Assembly: GCA_025463305.1 (NCBI GenBank) | Contig: JAOBWK010000065.1 | Location: 13,420-77,419 of the forward strand | Length of the DNA stretch: 64,000 nucleotides | From: Ilumatobacteraceae bacterium | Lineage (GTDB): Bacteria > Actinomycetota > Acidimicrobiia > Acidimicrobiales > Ilumatobacteraceae | Direction: 5' to 3' | Part shown: positions 20,083 to 28,585 of the stretch, piece after piece | How the letters are laid out: every line of letters begins with the position of its first letter | Position numbering within the stretch: the stretch's first letter is position 1 | The notes under the pieces: model-generated | Databases searched by the model: none | Told to the model about the DNA's origin: nothing | Seen by the model: the letters and a program-made list of their open reading frames with translations, nothing else | Program-made: the position numbers and the translations under genes

Positions 20083-21056
20083 CCCTCGCATCCGACCGCC
20101 AGGTCGGCGTCGCGGCCGACAGCGTCTCGAAGCAGGAGCCCGCGACGGCGAGCGTGCGCATCTCGTTGCTCGTGATGGTGCTGTTCTTCGGCGGCAGCCT
20201 GCCGGCGTACAAGCTCGCGTCGGCCAGCTTCGGACCCGCCACCACGAACCTCGGCCGCTTCGTGATCGCCGCAGCCGTGCTCGTGTTCGTCGCCCGCAAG
20301 CGCCTGCACACCGCCCGCGGCAGCATCAAGCGGCTGCTGATGATCGGCGCGTTCGGCATCGGCGTGATGGCCGTGTTCATGGCCATCGGCGTCGACCAGG
20401 GATCCGCCACCATCGGCTCCATCGTCGTCGGCCTCGAACCGATCGGTGTCGCCCTCGCCGGCATCGCGCTCGTCGGCGACAAGCCGTCGCGTCACTCGGT
20501 GATGGCGCTCATCGTCGGGTTCGGCGGGGCGTTCGTGGCCTCCGGGATCCTCACCGAGAAGACCGGCGACAAGCCGATCGTCCCGATGCTCCTCCTGCTC
20601 GGCACCGTCGTCGCGTTCTCCGTCTACACGGCGTTCGTCCGCCGGGCATCGAAGGGCGTCGATCCGCTCGCCGTCGCCGCCGTCACCCAGGTCGGCGCAC
20701 TGTTCCTGGTCATTCCCGCCTGCCTGTTCGACGTGTTCGACAAGGGGATGGTCCGCACCGGCGGCATCCACCCCAAGGCGTTCACCGCCGTGCTGTTCCT
20801 CGGCTTCGGCTCGGCCCTCGGCTACTTCCTGCTGTGCAAGGTCATCGCCCACCAGCCGCCGAGCCGGGTCGCGGTGTCGATGTTCCTCACCCCGCTGCTC
20901 GGCGTGATCTTCTCGTGGTGGATCGTCGGTGAGGCGCTGCACGTCCGCGACGCGGTCGGCGGCGTGCTGGTGCTCACCGCGCTGTGGATCAGCGAGCGGG
21001 CGCCGAAGCCCGGCCCGAACCCGGTGCCCGAACCACTCGCCGCCGAGATCCTCTGA
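20079..21056 (+). CDS. EamA/DMT-superfamily transporter
   Basis: The 325-residue protein has about ten hydrophobic helices arranged as two EamA repeats, each with the G-x-x-x-A and glycine-rich helix ends typical of drug/metabolite transporters (for example VGLEPIGVALAGIAL and FLTPLLGVIFSWWIVGEAL). The substrate is unknown. The ATGA overlap with menD is probably gene packing, not proof of a role in menaquinone synthesis. A hairpin downstream likely ends the transcript. Confidence 0.82.
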   Translation: MTLASDRQVGVAADSVSKQEPATASVRISLLVMVLFFGGSLPAYKLASASFGPATTNLGRFVIAAAVLVFVARKRLHTARGSIKRLLMIGAFGIGVMAVFMAIGVDQGSATIGSIVVGLEPIGVALAGIALVGDKPSRHSVMALIVGFGGAFVASGILTEKTGDKPIVPMLLLLGTVVAFSVYTAFVRRASKGVDPLAVAAVTQVGALFLVIPACLFDVFDKGMVRTGGIHPKAFTAVLFLGFGSALGYFLLCKVIAHQPPSRVAVSMFLTPLLGVIFSWWIVGEALHVRDAVGGVLVLTALWISERAPKPGPNPVPEPLAAEIL

Positions 21057-21083
21057 CCCACCATCGGTTCTCCGCGTCGAAAG

Positions 21084-21100
21084 TGCCCCTCTGAGGGGCA
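21084..21100. terminator. Hairpin between convergent eamA and menF
   Basis: TGCCCCTCTGAGGGGCA is a perfect inverted repeat (six to eight base pairs depending on loop size) in the 73-bp gap between the transporter stop and the menF stop. It lacks a U-run and may serve both strands. Confidence 0.55.
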
Positions 21101-21129
21101 ACGGTCTGCGCGGATCTACGGGCGGATGC

Positions 21130-22308
21130 TCAGGGTCGGATGATGGCCGACAGCATCGCCTGGAACTTGGCCTGGGTCTCGGCCAGCTCGTGATGCGGAT
21201 CGCTCTCGGCGACGATGCCGCCGCCGGCGAACAACCGCGCCGAGCGTCGGTCCGGCGCGAACTCGGCGCAGCGGATCGCCACCGCCCAGGTGCCGTTGCC
21301 GCGTGAATCGACCCAGCCCACGGTGCCGCCGTAGTGGCCGCGGCGGAACCCCTCGACCCGCTCGATCAGCTCGATCGCCTCGGCGCGCGGATGGCCCCCG
21401 AGCGCAGGCGTCGGGGACAGGGCGCGAGCGAGGGTGATCACGTCAGGCCACGGGCGGGACAGCTGGCCCTCCATCCGAGTGCCGAGGTGCTGCACGTTCG
21501 CAACGGCGACGATCGACGGCTCCGGCTCCCAGTCGAGGTAGCTCGCCCACGGCAGCAGCGTGTCGTGGACGACGTTCACGACAACGCGGTGCTCGACCTG
21601 GTTCTTCGGGCTGGCGAGCAATTCGGCGGCGAGGCGCGCGTCGGTCGCCGGGTCACCGGTTCGAGGTGTCGTGCCCGCCAGCGGATGCGAGCGCACAGCG
21701 GCACCGTCGAGCGCGACCAGCAGCTCCGGTGACGCGCCGACGAAACCGTCGACCGCGTAGCGGTAGCTCGATCCGAACGTCGCCCGGAGGCGGCGCATCA
21801 CGGCGTGGATGTCGATCGGCTCCGGTGAGGAGACGACGAGGTCGCGGGCGATCACGGCCTTCTCGATCGAGCCGGTGCGCACGGCGTCGCGGGCCGCGGC
21901 GACGGCGGCGAGGTAGGTCTCGACGCTGACGCCGGGCCGAACCGTGAACTCTGCCGCGGTCGCGGTCGGCTGGCCGAACGCCGCCGGCACCGGCGCATCG
22001 TCGATGCGGGTCACCCATTGCCGCCCGTCGCCGGCCTTGCCGATCACGACCTGCGGGACCACCAGCTTGGCCGCCGCCCCGGGTCGGAACGGCAGCACGC
22101 CGATGGCCACCGGGCCGCTGCCGGGGAGACCGACCACGTCGTCGCCGTCCATCTCGGCCAGGTACGCGACGGCCTCGTCGGCGTCGATGCGCGCGGCGAC
22201 ACCACGCCCGGCGAGCCCGACGCCGTCGCGCACGAAGAGGTAGCCGTCGCCGCCGGCGAAGTCGTTGAGGTCGACGTCGTCGTCGAGCCAGGTGGTGACG
22301 GCGCGCAT
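21130..22308 (-). CDS. menF: Isochorismate synthase
   Basis: The 392-residue chorismate-binding enzyme shows the family core: SIEKAVIARDLVV, SPELLVALDGAAVRSHPLAGTTPR, KNQVEHRVVVNVV, LSPTPALGGHP and FRRGHYGGTVGW. The Lys in IEKAVIARD and the Glu in KNQVEH are the usual catalytic residues of isochorismate synthases. Menaquinone context favours MenF over a siderophore (EntC) role. The ATG lies inside the end region of menG: menG stops at 22316 and menF starts at 22308, a 7-nt gap on the same strand, so the two are co-transcribed as menG-menF. Confidence 0.88.
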   Translation of the reverse strand: MRAVTTWLDDDVDLNDFAGGDGYLFVRDGVGLAGRGVAARIDADEAVAYLAEMDGDDVVGLPGSGPVAIGVLPFRPGAAAKLVVPQVVIGKAGDGRQWVTRIDDAPVPAAFGQPTATAAEFTVRPGVSVETYLAAVAAARDAVRTGSIEKAVIARDLVVSSPEPIDIHAVMRRLRATFGSSYRYAVDGFVGASPELLVALDGAAVRSHPLAGTTPRTGDPATDARLAAELLASPKNQVEHRVVVNVVHDTLLPWASYLDWEPEPSIVAVANVQHLGTRMEGQLSRPWPDVITLARALSPTPALGGHPRAEAIELIERVEGFRRGHYGGTVGWVDSRGNGTWAVAIRCAEFAPDRRSARLFAGGGIVAESDPHHELAETQAKFQAMLSAIIRP

Positions 22309-22315
22309 CGCCGGC

Positions 22316-23035
22316 TCAGCGGCGGGTGCCGAGCAGCAGCTGCGTGATGCCGCCGCTGAGCGGGCGGTGCTCGGCGTCGTCGAAGCCGGCGTCGCGCAGC
22401 GCGGCAACCATCACCGGCGCCGCAGGCAGGTAGGCGACGCTCTTGGGCAGGTAGCGGTAGGCCGGGCCGTTGCTGAGCAGGCCACCGATCCGCGGCACCA
22501 CCTTGCCGAAGTACACGCTGTGGCCCCATCGCACGATCGGGTTCTTCGGGATGCCGACATCGAGCAGGGCGATGCGTCCGCCGGGCTTGACGACGCGGCC
22601 GATCTCATCGAAGAACGACGGCAGGTCGACGAGGTTGCGCAGCGCGAAGCCACACGTGACGCCGTCGACCGACGCATCGGGGAATGGCATCGTCAAGATG
22701 TCGGCCTGGGCGCGCGGTGCGCCACTGCGATCGGCGGCGAGCATGCCGAAGCTGAAGTCCACCGACACCGGCAGGTGCCCGGCGCGGACGAGGTCGATGC
22801 ACAGGTCGCCGGTGCCGCTGGCGAGATCGAGCACCGTGCTGCCCTGGCGCAGGCTCAACAGCCGCACCGCCTTGCGCCGCCAGCGCACGTCGAGCCGGAA
22901 CGTCATGATCCGGTTGATCAGGTCGTAGCGCGGTGCGATCGTGTCGAACATCTGCCGCACGGCGGTGGCCTTGGCGTCGCCCTGGGGCAGCGTCTCGCTG
23001 TCCCACGCGGCGCGTGCGGTATCGTGTTGTGCCAT
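22316..23035 (-). CDS. menG: Demethylmenaquinone methyltransferase
   Basis: The 239-residue class I methyltransferase of the UbiE/MenG family has the diagnostic MFDTIAPRYDLINRIMTF segment near residue 30. It also has the SAM loop VLDLASGTGDL and the family segment GFALRNLVDLPSFFDEIGRVVKPGG. It performs the last step of menaquinone synthesis. The ATG is preceded after 7 nt by TAGCCT and has no Shine-Dalgarno sequence. That box overlaps the stop codon of the upstream GNAT gene, giving menG its own promoter. Confidence 0.92.
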   Translation of the reverse strand: MAQHDTARAAWDSETLPQGDAKATAVRQMFDTIAPRYDLINRIMTFRLDVRWRRKAVRLLSLRQGSTVLDLASGTGDLCIDLVRAGHLPVSVDFSFGMLAADRSGAPRAQADILTMPFPDASVDGVTCGFALRNLVDLPSFFDEIGRVVKPGGRIALLDVGIPKNPIVRWGHSVYFGKVVPRIGGLLSNGPAYRYLPKSVAYLPAAPVMVAALRDAGFDDAEHRPLSGGITQLLLGTRR

Positions 23036-23042
23036 CGAGTGC

Positions 23043-23048
23043 AGGCTA
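23043..23048 (-). promoter_or_regulatory. -10 box of menG-menF
   Basis: Minus-strand TAGCCT (23048-23043) ends 7 nt before the menG ATG. Its first three bases are the stop codon TAG of the upstream acetyltransferase gene. Confidence 0.55.
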
Positions 23049-23585
23049 CGGCCTGCTGCTCAGATGCTTGTAGAAGAACGTCGTCGGCTTCAGCTCGCCG
23101 TCCGGCGTGCGGGCGTGGTCGGGCACGATGCCGAAGTCCACCCAGCCGTTCGCGCGGTACAGTGCATCGCCTGCGGAGTCGGTCTCGGTGTCGAGCATCA
23201 GCAGCGTCCGTCCGTCGGCCAGGGCCGCGGCTTCGAGTGCGCTCAGCAGCTGTGCCGCGAGGCCGCGCCGACGGGACGAGCGGTGCACGATCATCTTCGC
23301 GACATCGGCCCGGTGGCGCGAGTTCTGCTGCGACGCGAACACCAGCATCGCCGTGCCGACCAGCCGGCCGCCCGTGTCGGCGACGATCAGCACCCGCCCC
23401 CCGGCGGCCACGTCGTCGATCGATGTCTGCCAGAACGTGCGCAGCTCGTCGTCGGTGACGTGGGCGAGGAAGTTGATCGACGAGCCACTGTCGACGGCGT
23501 CGCGCAGCACGTCGACGAGCTCGTCGATCCGGGCATGCGCCTCGTCGGCCGGGAGCACGCGGACGTCGATCGAGCTGTTCGGCAT
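23046..23585 (-). CDS. GNAT-family N-acetyltransferase
   Basis: The 179-residue protein has the GNAT fold: a central beta-sheet with LVGTAMLVFAS, the acetyl-CoA pyrophosphate loop MIVHRSSRRRGLAAQLLSALE near residues 95-115, and the C-terminal strand DALYRANGWVDFG. The substrate is unknown. The ATG is preferred; a TTG three codons upstream would extend the protein slightly. It follows the acyl-CoA ligase gene at 21 nt on the same strand and may be co-transcribed with it. Confidence 0.8.
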   Translation of the reverse strand: MPNSSIDVRVLPADEAHARIDELVDVLRDAVDSGSSINFLAHVTDDELRTFWQTSIDDVAAGGRVLIVADTGGRLVGTAMLVFASQQNSRHRADVAKMIVHRSSRRRGLAAQLLSALEAAALADGRTLLMLDTETDSAGDALYRANGWVDFGIVPDHARTPDGELKPTTFFYKHLSSRP

Positions 23586-23606
23586 GCCGACCAAGCCAAG
23601 CAGTTC

Positions 23607-25232
23607 TCAGGTGCGTCCGGCAACCTGTTTCGCCCAGCGGTAGTCCGCCTTGCCGCTCGGGGAGCGGACGATCTCGTCGACGAACACGAAGGCCTTCGGG
23701 AGCTTGTAGCGGGCGATGTGCAGCTCGGCCTCGGCGAGCAGATCCGCCTCCGAGGCTTCGTGCCCGGGACGGATCCGGACGATCGCCACGACCTCGTTGC
23801 CCCAGCGCTCGCTGGGCCGGCCGGCCACGACGCAGTCGTACACCGAGTCGTGCTCCTTCAGCGCCGCCTCGACCTCTTCCGCGAAGATCTTCTCGCCACC
23901 GCTGTTGATCGTGACGCTGTCGCGGCCGTGCAGCTCGACCACGCCGTCGGCGCGCAGCTTGGCGCGATCGCCCGGTACGGCGTAGCGCACGCCGTCGATC
24001 ACCGGATACGTGCGCGCGGTCTTGTCCGGGTCGCCGAGGTAGCCGAGGGCCAGTCGTCCGCTCTTGGCCAGCCAGCCGAGCTCGTCCTCGCCGGCCGCCA
24101 GCTCGCGATCGAGGTCGGCGCTCAGCACGTGGTTGCCCGGCGCCAGCACGAAGCTGCCCGTGGTGGGGTTGGCGCCGGCCGACACGTGCGACACCTGGCC
24201 GCCTGCCTCCGACGACCCCAACCCGTCGACGATCATCGTCGTCGGCAGGTGATGGATCAGCTCGTCCTTGAGGTGCGCGGACAGCGGCGCGCCGCCGCTG
24301 AGGATCACCGTCAGGCTCGCCAGGTCGTACGTCGTGCGCTCGAGTTCGTCGAGCAGCGGCCGGGCGAACGCGTCGCCGACGATGAGCAGGAAGTTCAGCC
24401 GCTCGCGCTCGATCAGCCCCCACACCTCAGCCGGGTCCAGTCGCTCGGGAGTGTCCTGGACGAACACCGTGCCGCCCGTGTTCCACGTGCGGAAGCTCAT
24501 CCAGTGGCCGGCACCGTGCATGAAGGGCGGGGCCAGCAGGGCCTGCAGCCCACCCTCCGCCTCGGCCGCGAACTCCTCGGGCGTCTCGGCGGTGCGCGAT
24601 CCACCGAAGCACTCGACGATCGCGTCGCCGCCGCGCCAGAGCACGCCCTTCGGCATCCCGGTGGTGCCCCCGGTGTAGAGGATGTACAGGTCGTCGGCCG
24701 ATGTCGGGACCGCCGGCTTCTCCGCCGACGCGGCCGCGAGCGCTTCCTCGTACCAGACCGCGCCGGGCAGCAGCGGGTTCCCCGAGTCGTCGTCGACCTG
24801 GAGGATCACCCGCAGCGACGGCACGTCCGCGAGCACGTCGGCCAACGTCGGCGCGAACCGCGAGTGGATGATGATCGCCGTGGCCTTCGAGTCGTCGAGC
24901 AGGTATCGCAGCTCTTCGGCGACGTAGCGGTAGTTGACGTTGAGCGGTGCCACGCGCGCCTTGAACGCGCCGAGCATCGCCTCGAGGTACTCGTTGCCGT
25001 TGTACAGGTAGATCGCGAGGTGGTCCTGGCCGCTCTGCGAGCCGGTCAGCTCGTCACGCTCGACGCGGCAACCCAGGCCCTCGCCGATCAGGTGGTTGGC
25101 CAGCCGGCGCGTGCGCTCGGTGACCTCGGCCCACGTCAGCCGCCGGTCGCGGTACACCAGGCACAGCGCATCGGGCCGCGTCGCCGCGATCGCTTCATGG
25201 ACGTCGCCGATGCTGCACCCGGGTCTCGTCAT
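23607..25232 (-). CDS. Acyl-CoA synthetase (FadD family)
   Basis: The 541-residue AMP-forming ligase has the phosphate loop LYTGGTTGMPKGVLWR, the GLGSSEAGGQVSH motif, GDRAKLRADGVVELHGRDS, SGGEKIFAEEVE and the catalytic Lys in SPSGKADYRW. The GGTTGMPKGVxWR pattern with a long insert after it resembles the actinobacterial FadD19/FadD17 group, which activates steroid side-chain or branched acids. That substrate call is inference only. A minus-strand TAGCTT ends 6 nt before the ATG, so the transcript is likely leaderless. Confidence 0.85.
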   Translation of the reverse strand: MTRPGCSIGDVHEAIAATRPDALCLVYRDRRLTWAEVTERTRRLANHLIGEGLGCRVERDELTGSQSGQDHLAIYLYNGNEYLEAMLGAFKARVAPLNVNYRYVAEELRYLLDDSKATAIIIHSRFAPTLADVLADVPSLRVILQVDDDSGNPLLPGAVWYEEALAAASAEKPAVPTSADDLYILYTGGTTGMPKGVLWRGGDAIVECFGGSRTAETPEEFAAEAEGGLQALLAPPFMHGAGHWMSFRTWNTGGTVFVQDTPERLDPAEVWGLIERERLNFLLIVGDAFARPLLDELERTTYDLASLTVILSGGAPLSAHLKDELIHHLPTTMIVDGLGSSEAGGQVSHVSAGANPTTGSFVLAPGNHVLSADLDRELAAGEDELGWLAKSGRLALGYLGDPDKTARTYPVIDGVRYAVPGDRAKLRADGVVELHGRDSVTINSGGEKIFAEEVEAALKEHDSVYDCVVAGRPSERWGNEVVAIVRIRPGHEASEADLLAEAELHIARYKLPKAFVFVDEIVRSPSGKADYRWAKQVAGRT

Positions 25233-25238
25233 CCGTGC

Positions 25239-25244
25239 AAGCTA
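25239..25244 (-). promoter_or_regulatory. -10 box of the 23.6-25.2 kb acyl-CoA ligase
   Basis: TAGCTT on the minus strand (25244-25239) lies exactly 6 nt upstream of the ATG, with no Shine-Dalgarno sequence between them. Confidence 0.55.
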
Positions 25245-25299
25245 CGGGTGATGTGACGCGCGGCACGAACCGACCGGCCAATCACGCGGCCTCCGAGGC

Positions 25300-26682
25300 T
25301 TACGGGGGACCCTGCGGAGGCGGACCAGTGGCCGGCGACGTGCGAATGCCGATCTGGGTGCCGGTGCATCGGTACGTGTTCCAGACGCCCGCCATGTCGG
25401 GACTGCGGCGCAGCAGCAGGCCGATCTCCTCCTTGGCCCGGTTGTGGTGCCCGCAGCCGATTCCTGCGTTCTCCTGGTCGGTGCGGCCGCCGCCCGGCCG
25501 CCGGCTCGTGCTGGCCCAGGCGAGGGTGTGATCGATCTGCACCCGGCCGCCGACGATGTCGCACCCGGTCACGTTGCAGCTGATCCGTCCGGTTGCTGCC
25601 AGCAACGCCGCCTCACGAGCGCCGCCGCGGAAGAACCGTTCCCGGTGCCCGAGATCGATCACCCGGCCGTCTCGTCCGTGGACGACTCGGCGCACCCGCC
25701 CGATCAGCAACGCGATCAACAGATCGTGACGATCGACCGGCGCGCCCGACGCGGTCTCGCATCGCCTCGCGAACACGTCGGCGACATCGGTGACGTCGGC
25801 GACATCGGTGGCATCGGCCGGGTCGTCGGACGGCCACGACGTGCGAGGCGCTTCGTCTCCGGTGGCGAAGCCTTCGCGGATGACCTCCTCGGCCGTTCGC
25901 GCATCGCAGTGGATCTCCACGAGTGGCACGAGGCTGTTGCTCACCCCGGCGGCGCCGGCGACCTGGGCCATCCGGATCAGCGCATCGTGACGCCGCTGTG
26001 CGTTCGTGCGTTGCAGCAACGCTGGGCACATCCGCTCACCGTGGATCGCCCGTCCGGCCGCCCAATCAGCGTCGAACTCGAGCTGCACGTACCGCTCGAG
26101 CACGCCTTCGAGGACCGCGCCGGACAGCGCATCACCGTCGGCGATGAGGCGGTACCCGGCGCCGTCGGGGATGAAGGCGACGCGCCGGTTCGCTCGGGCC
26201 GCCTCGTGATCGCGGTGTGACCCATCGGGGTCGGCGAACAGGCGGATCCGTTGACAGACGATGGCGAAGTCGGCGGGCGGCATCAGGCTCGCCCGTTCGA
26301 TCAGCTCGGCAGCCAACGCCGGCAGCACCGGCCGCACCCGCGGGTTGTTCCACAGCTCGCCGAGGATCTCGATCTGGGTGATGCCGACGTGGCCCGCCAA
26401 CAAGGCATCGCCCACCTGCGGCAGCTCGCGGATCATGCGCGCCCAGCGCACCTCGCGCTTGGCCCGCGGCGGCGCACAGTTCGTGACGGCCTGGATCCAG
26501 CACGCGCACGTCCGGTGGGCGTCGTCGGTGTACGAACCCGTCCGATCGACCTCCCCGACGATCCCGAGCCAGACAGCCAGATGGCGCCTGGCGGCGAGCT
26601 CGACACCCCGCGCGAGCGCATCGCGCTCGGCACCGAACGAGCCACGGGCCGCCATCACCTCGGGATGTTCTGCCAAGATCAC
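25300..26682 (-). CDS. DUF222 / HNH endonuclease domain protein
   Basis: The 460-residue protein belongs to the DUF222-HNH group that is abundant in actinobacteria (13E12-repeat-like). The long helical DUF222 region spans about 20-330. The C-terminal HNH module reads CNVTGCDIVGGRVQIDHTLAW followed by NAGIGCGHHNRAK, with the H-N-H residues and two Cys for metal. A 6-residue tandem repeat (DVADVT-type) lies near 300-310 within a D/A-rich linker. Biological function is unknown; mobility of related families has been suggested. The GTG at 26682 gives a start before the first helix, and the ATG at 26655 is an alternative. Nothing in the flanks marks it as a mobile element. Confidence 0.78.
   Translation of the reverse strand: MILAEHPEVMAARGSFGAERDALARGVELAARRHLAVWLGIVGEVDRTGSYTDDAHRTCACWIQAVTNCAPPRAKREVRWARMIRELPQVGDALLAGHVGITQIEILGELWNNPRVRPVLPALAAELIERASLMPPADFAIVCQRIRLFADPDGSHRDHEAARANRRVAFIPDGAGYRLIADGDALSGAVLEGVLERYVQLEFDADWAAGRAIHGERMCPALLQRTNAQRRHDALIRMAQVAGAAGVSNSLVPLVEIHCDARTAEEVIREGFATGDEAPRTSWPSDDPADATDVADVTDVADVFARRCETASGAPVDRHDLLIALLIGRVRRVVHGRDGRVIDLGHRERFFRGGAREAALLAATGRISCNVTGCDIVGGRVQIDHTLAWASTSRRPGGGRTDQENAGIGCGHHNRAKEEIGLLLRRSPDMAGVWNTYRCTGTQIGIRTSPATGPPPQGPP
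25777..25812. repeat. Two 18-bp tandem copies inside the HNH gene
   Basis: GTCGGCGACATCGGTGAC is followed directly by GTCGGCGACATCGGTGGC (one mismatch). The unit keeps the reading frame and encodes a six-residue repeat in the linker of the DUF222-HNH protein. Confidence 0.8.
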
Positions 26683-26735
26683 CCTACGTAGAACTCTAGA
26701 AAAGAGGTGTGACAGAGTTCGGGGGCGCATCGTCA

Positions 26736-26741
26736 TACGAT
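26736..26741 (+). promoter_or_regulatory. -10 box of the lytic transglycosylase gene
   Basis: TACGAT ends 7 nt before the GTG start, without a Shine-Dalgarno sequence. It supports GTG at 26749 as the true start. Confidence 0.5.
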
Positions 26742-26748
26742 CTCGAAC

Positions 26749-27772
26749 GTGCGTCGTCGCCTCGTGCTCCTGGCCGTCGGCGCGGTGCTCTGGGTCGGCT
26801 GCTCGAGCGCCGACGACGGCGGATCGTCGACGGTCGCGCCGACCGAGGTGCCGGCCACGGTCGGCAGCACGACGACGATCGCCACGCCAGCATCGGAGCC
26901 TGCGACCTCACCGACGACGACGGCGCCGTCCGCCGTCACAACCACCACCACCGTCGACCCCGAGCCGACGGCGTCGTCGATCGCTGCCGAGATCGTCGCC
27001 GCCGAGCGCGGCATCCGCGACACGTCGCTGTCGCTCGACGCCGTGGCGGCGTTCGGTCGGCGCGAGCAACAGGCGTACCAGCTGCTCGGTCGGCATCCGG
27101 ATCTCCAGGCGCCGGTGACGGCGCTCATCCCGGCCGACGTGACGACCGCCTTCGCCTTCAACATGGCGGCGCGCCAGGCCGTCGTCGACCATGCAGCCGC
27201 AACTGCAGCCGCGGCCGCCTCCACGTCCAGCACCACGCCGAGCCCGCCGTCGCCGACGTTGCCGGCGTGGACCATCATCGAGCCGCGGCCGATCGACGAG
27301 CTCCTCGCCGACTACCACCAGGCCGAGGCGGCGACGGGCGTGCCGTGGCAGTACCTCGCGGCGATGAACCTCGTCGAGACCCGCATGGGCCGGATCTCGG
27401 GCGACTCGTCGGCCGGTGCGCAGGGACCCATGCAGTTCCTGCCGGCCACGTGGGCCAAGTGCTGCACCGGCAACATCGACGATCCGCACGACGCGATCCT
27501 CGGCGCTGCCGTCTACCTCGTCAGCCAGGGCGCCCCCCACGACATGCACGCGGCGCTCTACGGCTACAACCCGAACGAGGGCTACGTCGGCTCGGTCACG
27601 GCCTACGCGGCGAACATGATGGCCGACCCGCTCGCGTACAGCGGCTACCACGCGTGGGAGGTCTACGTCGGCAGCGCCGCCGGCACGGGTGCACCTGCCC
27701 GTCGGCTACTCGGCGGCCACACCGATCGATGCTGCGGAGTACGTCCGGGCCCATCCGGACGCCGTGTCCTGA
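26749..27772 (+). CDS. Lytic transglycosylase-like lipoprotein, apparent frameshift near the 3' end
   Basis: An N-terminal lipoprotein signal ends in the lipobox VGC at about residue 18. A Thr/Pro/Ala-rich stalk follows, then a soluble lytic transglycosylase domain with VPWQYLAAMNLVETRMGR (catalytic Glu), SSAGAQGPMQFLPATW and YGYNPNEGYV. The exported enzyme should cleave peptidoglycan. After YVGSAAGT (27687) the open frame turns into an Arg/Ser-rich tail running to 27951, antisense to the next gene. Skipping one G in the run at 27687-27689 restores VHLPVGYSAATPID and ends at TGA 27770-27772, the kind of C terminus typical of this family. The natural end is therefore given as 27772. A sequencing error, recent mutation or slippage could explain it. 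Confidence 0.75.
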
Positions 27773-27779
27773 AACGGGC

Positions 27780-28067
27780 TCAGGTGTCGAGGTGGAGGCG
27801 GATGCTGACGTGGTCGCCGAGGTCGAGGCCCTCGGCCTTGCGGACGGCCACCTTGATCGGCACCAGGTACAGCTCGCCGCGCGGGAACAGCGACGTGCGG
27901 AAGTCGGTGCGGCCGATGCGCGCCTGCACGGGGATGACACCCCAGCCATAGGTCACCATGGATGCAACGGCCTCGATCGCGCCACTCTCCTCGTCCGGCA
28001 CCTCGACGAAGTAGAACGGCGACGGACCGCGCCAATGGATGATCTCGCCGCCGAACTCCAGATCCAC
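27780..28067 (-). CDS. DUF1905-domain protein
   Basis: The 95-residue protein matches DUF1905: a small beta-barrel with PFYFVEVPDEE, YGWGVIPVQARIG, TDFRTSLFPRGE and LVPIKVAVRKAEGLDLGD. The domain often stands alone or is fused to a YdeI-like bacteriocin/stress segment; its biochemical role is unknown. It starts at GTG 16 nt after the MaoC gene stop on the same strand and is probably co-transcribed with it. Confidence 0.78.
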   Translation of the reverse strand: MDLEFGGEIIHWRGPSPFYFVEVPDEESGAIEAVASMVTYGWGVIPVQARIGRTDFRTSLFPRGELYLVPIKVAVRKAEGLDLGDHVSIRLHLDT

Positions 28068-28083
28068 ACCAGCGAGCCTCGAC

Positions 28084-28545
28084 CTAGACCAGGCTGCGGA
28101 AGATGATCTCGGCGACGCAGGACGGCTTGGCGTTGCCCTCGACCTCGAACTTGAACTCCATCGTCGACTGGATCCCGCCGGGGATGTCGTCGACGTTGAG
28201 CAGTGTCACGCCGAGGCGCAGCTTGGCGCCGACGGGCACCGGCGACATGAAGCGGATCTTGTTCGCGCCGTAGTTGACGCCGACCGAGAAGCCCGTGAAC
28301 GACACGATCTGCGGGTAGAGCACCGGGCCGAGCGAGAGGGTGAGGTAGCCGTGCGCGATGGGCCCGCCGAACGGGCTCTCCTTCTTGGCGCGCTCGACGT
28401 CGACGTGGATCCACTGGTGGTCGCCGGTGGCCTCGGCGAACAGGTTGACCCGCTCCTGGGTCACCTCGAACCAGTCGCTGTAGCCGAGGTGCTCCCCGAC
28501 GAGCGCCTTCACTTCATCGACACCATTGATCACGCGTGCAGCCAT
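28084..28545 (-). CDS. MaoC-family (R)-specific enoyl-CoA hydratase
   Basis: The 153-residue single-hotdog protein carries the hydratase-2 motif FAEATGDHQWIHVDVERA with the Asp and His dyad near residues 42-47, then FGGPIAHGYLTLSL. These proteins hydrate trans-2-enoyl-CoA to the (R)-3-hydroxy form, or act as dehydratases, in fatty acid, sterol or PHA metabolism. It diverges from an acyl-CoA ligase gene, which suits a role in acyl-CoA breakdown. A minus-strand CAGAAT lies 6 nt before the ATG, consistent with leaderless expression. Confidence 0.85.
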   Translation of the reverse strand: MAARVINGVDEVKALVGEHLGYSDWFEVTQERVNLFAEATGDHQWIHVDVERAKKESPFGGPIAHGYLTLSLGPVLYPQIVSFTGFSVGVNYGANKIRFMSPVPVGAKLRLGVTLLNVDDIPGGIQSTMEFKFEVEGNAKPSCVAEIIFRSLV

Positions 28546-28551
28546 CCCGCG

Positions 28552-28557
28552 ATTCTG
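28552..28557 (-). promoter_or_regulatory. -10 box of the maoC-like gene
   Basis: Minus-strand CAGAAT (28557-28552) ends 6 nt before the ATG at 28545. It is one of several CANNNT variants at this fixed spacing. Confidence 0.45.
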
Positions 28558-28573
28558 GCAGGCAGCCCAGGGC

Positions 28574-28579
28574 TACCGT
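28574..28579 (+). promoter_or_regulatory. -10 box of the 28.6-30.3 kb acyl-CoA ligase
   Basis: TACCGT ends exactly 6 nt before ATG 28586. It supports that ATG over an earlier in-frame ATG at 28526 and marks a leaderless transcript. Confidence 0.6.
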
Positions 28580-28585
28580 GCATCG

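Noticed and set aside
25300..26682. DUF222-HNH gene as part of an insertion sequence or intron
   Set aside because: No inverted termini, target duplication, reverse transcriptase or interrupted host gene is visible. Base composition matches the neighbours.
27773..27951. C-terminal extension of the lytic transglycosylase frame to 27951
   Set aside because: The tail is Arg/Ser-rich, antisense to the DUF1905 gene and unlike the family. A one-base correction gives a natural end at 27772.
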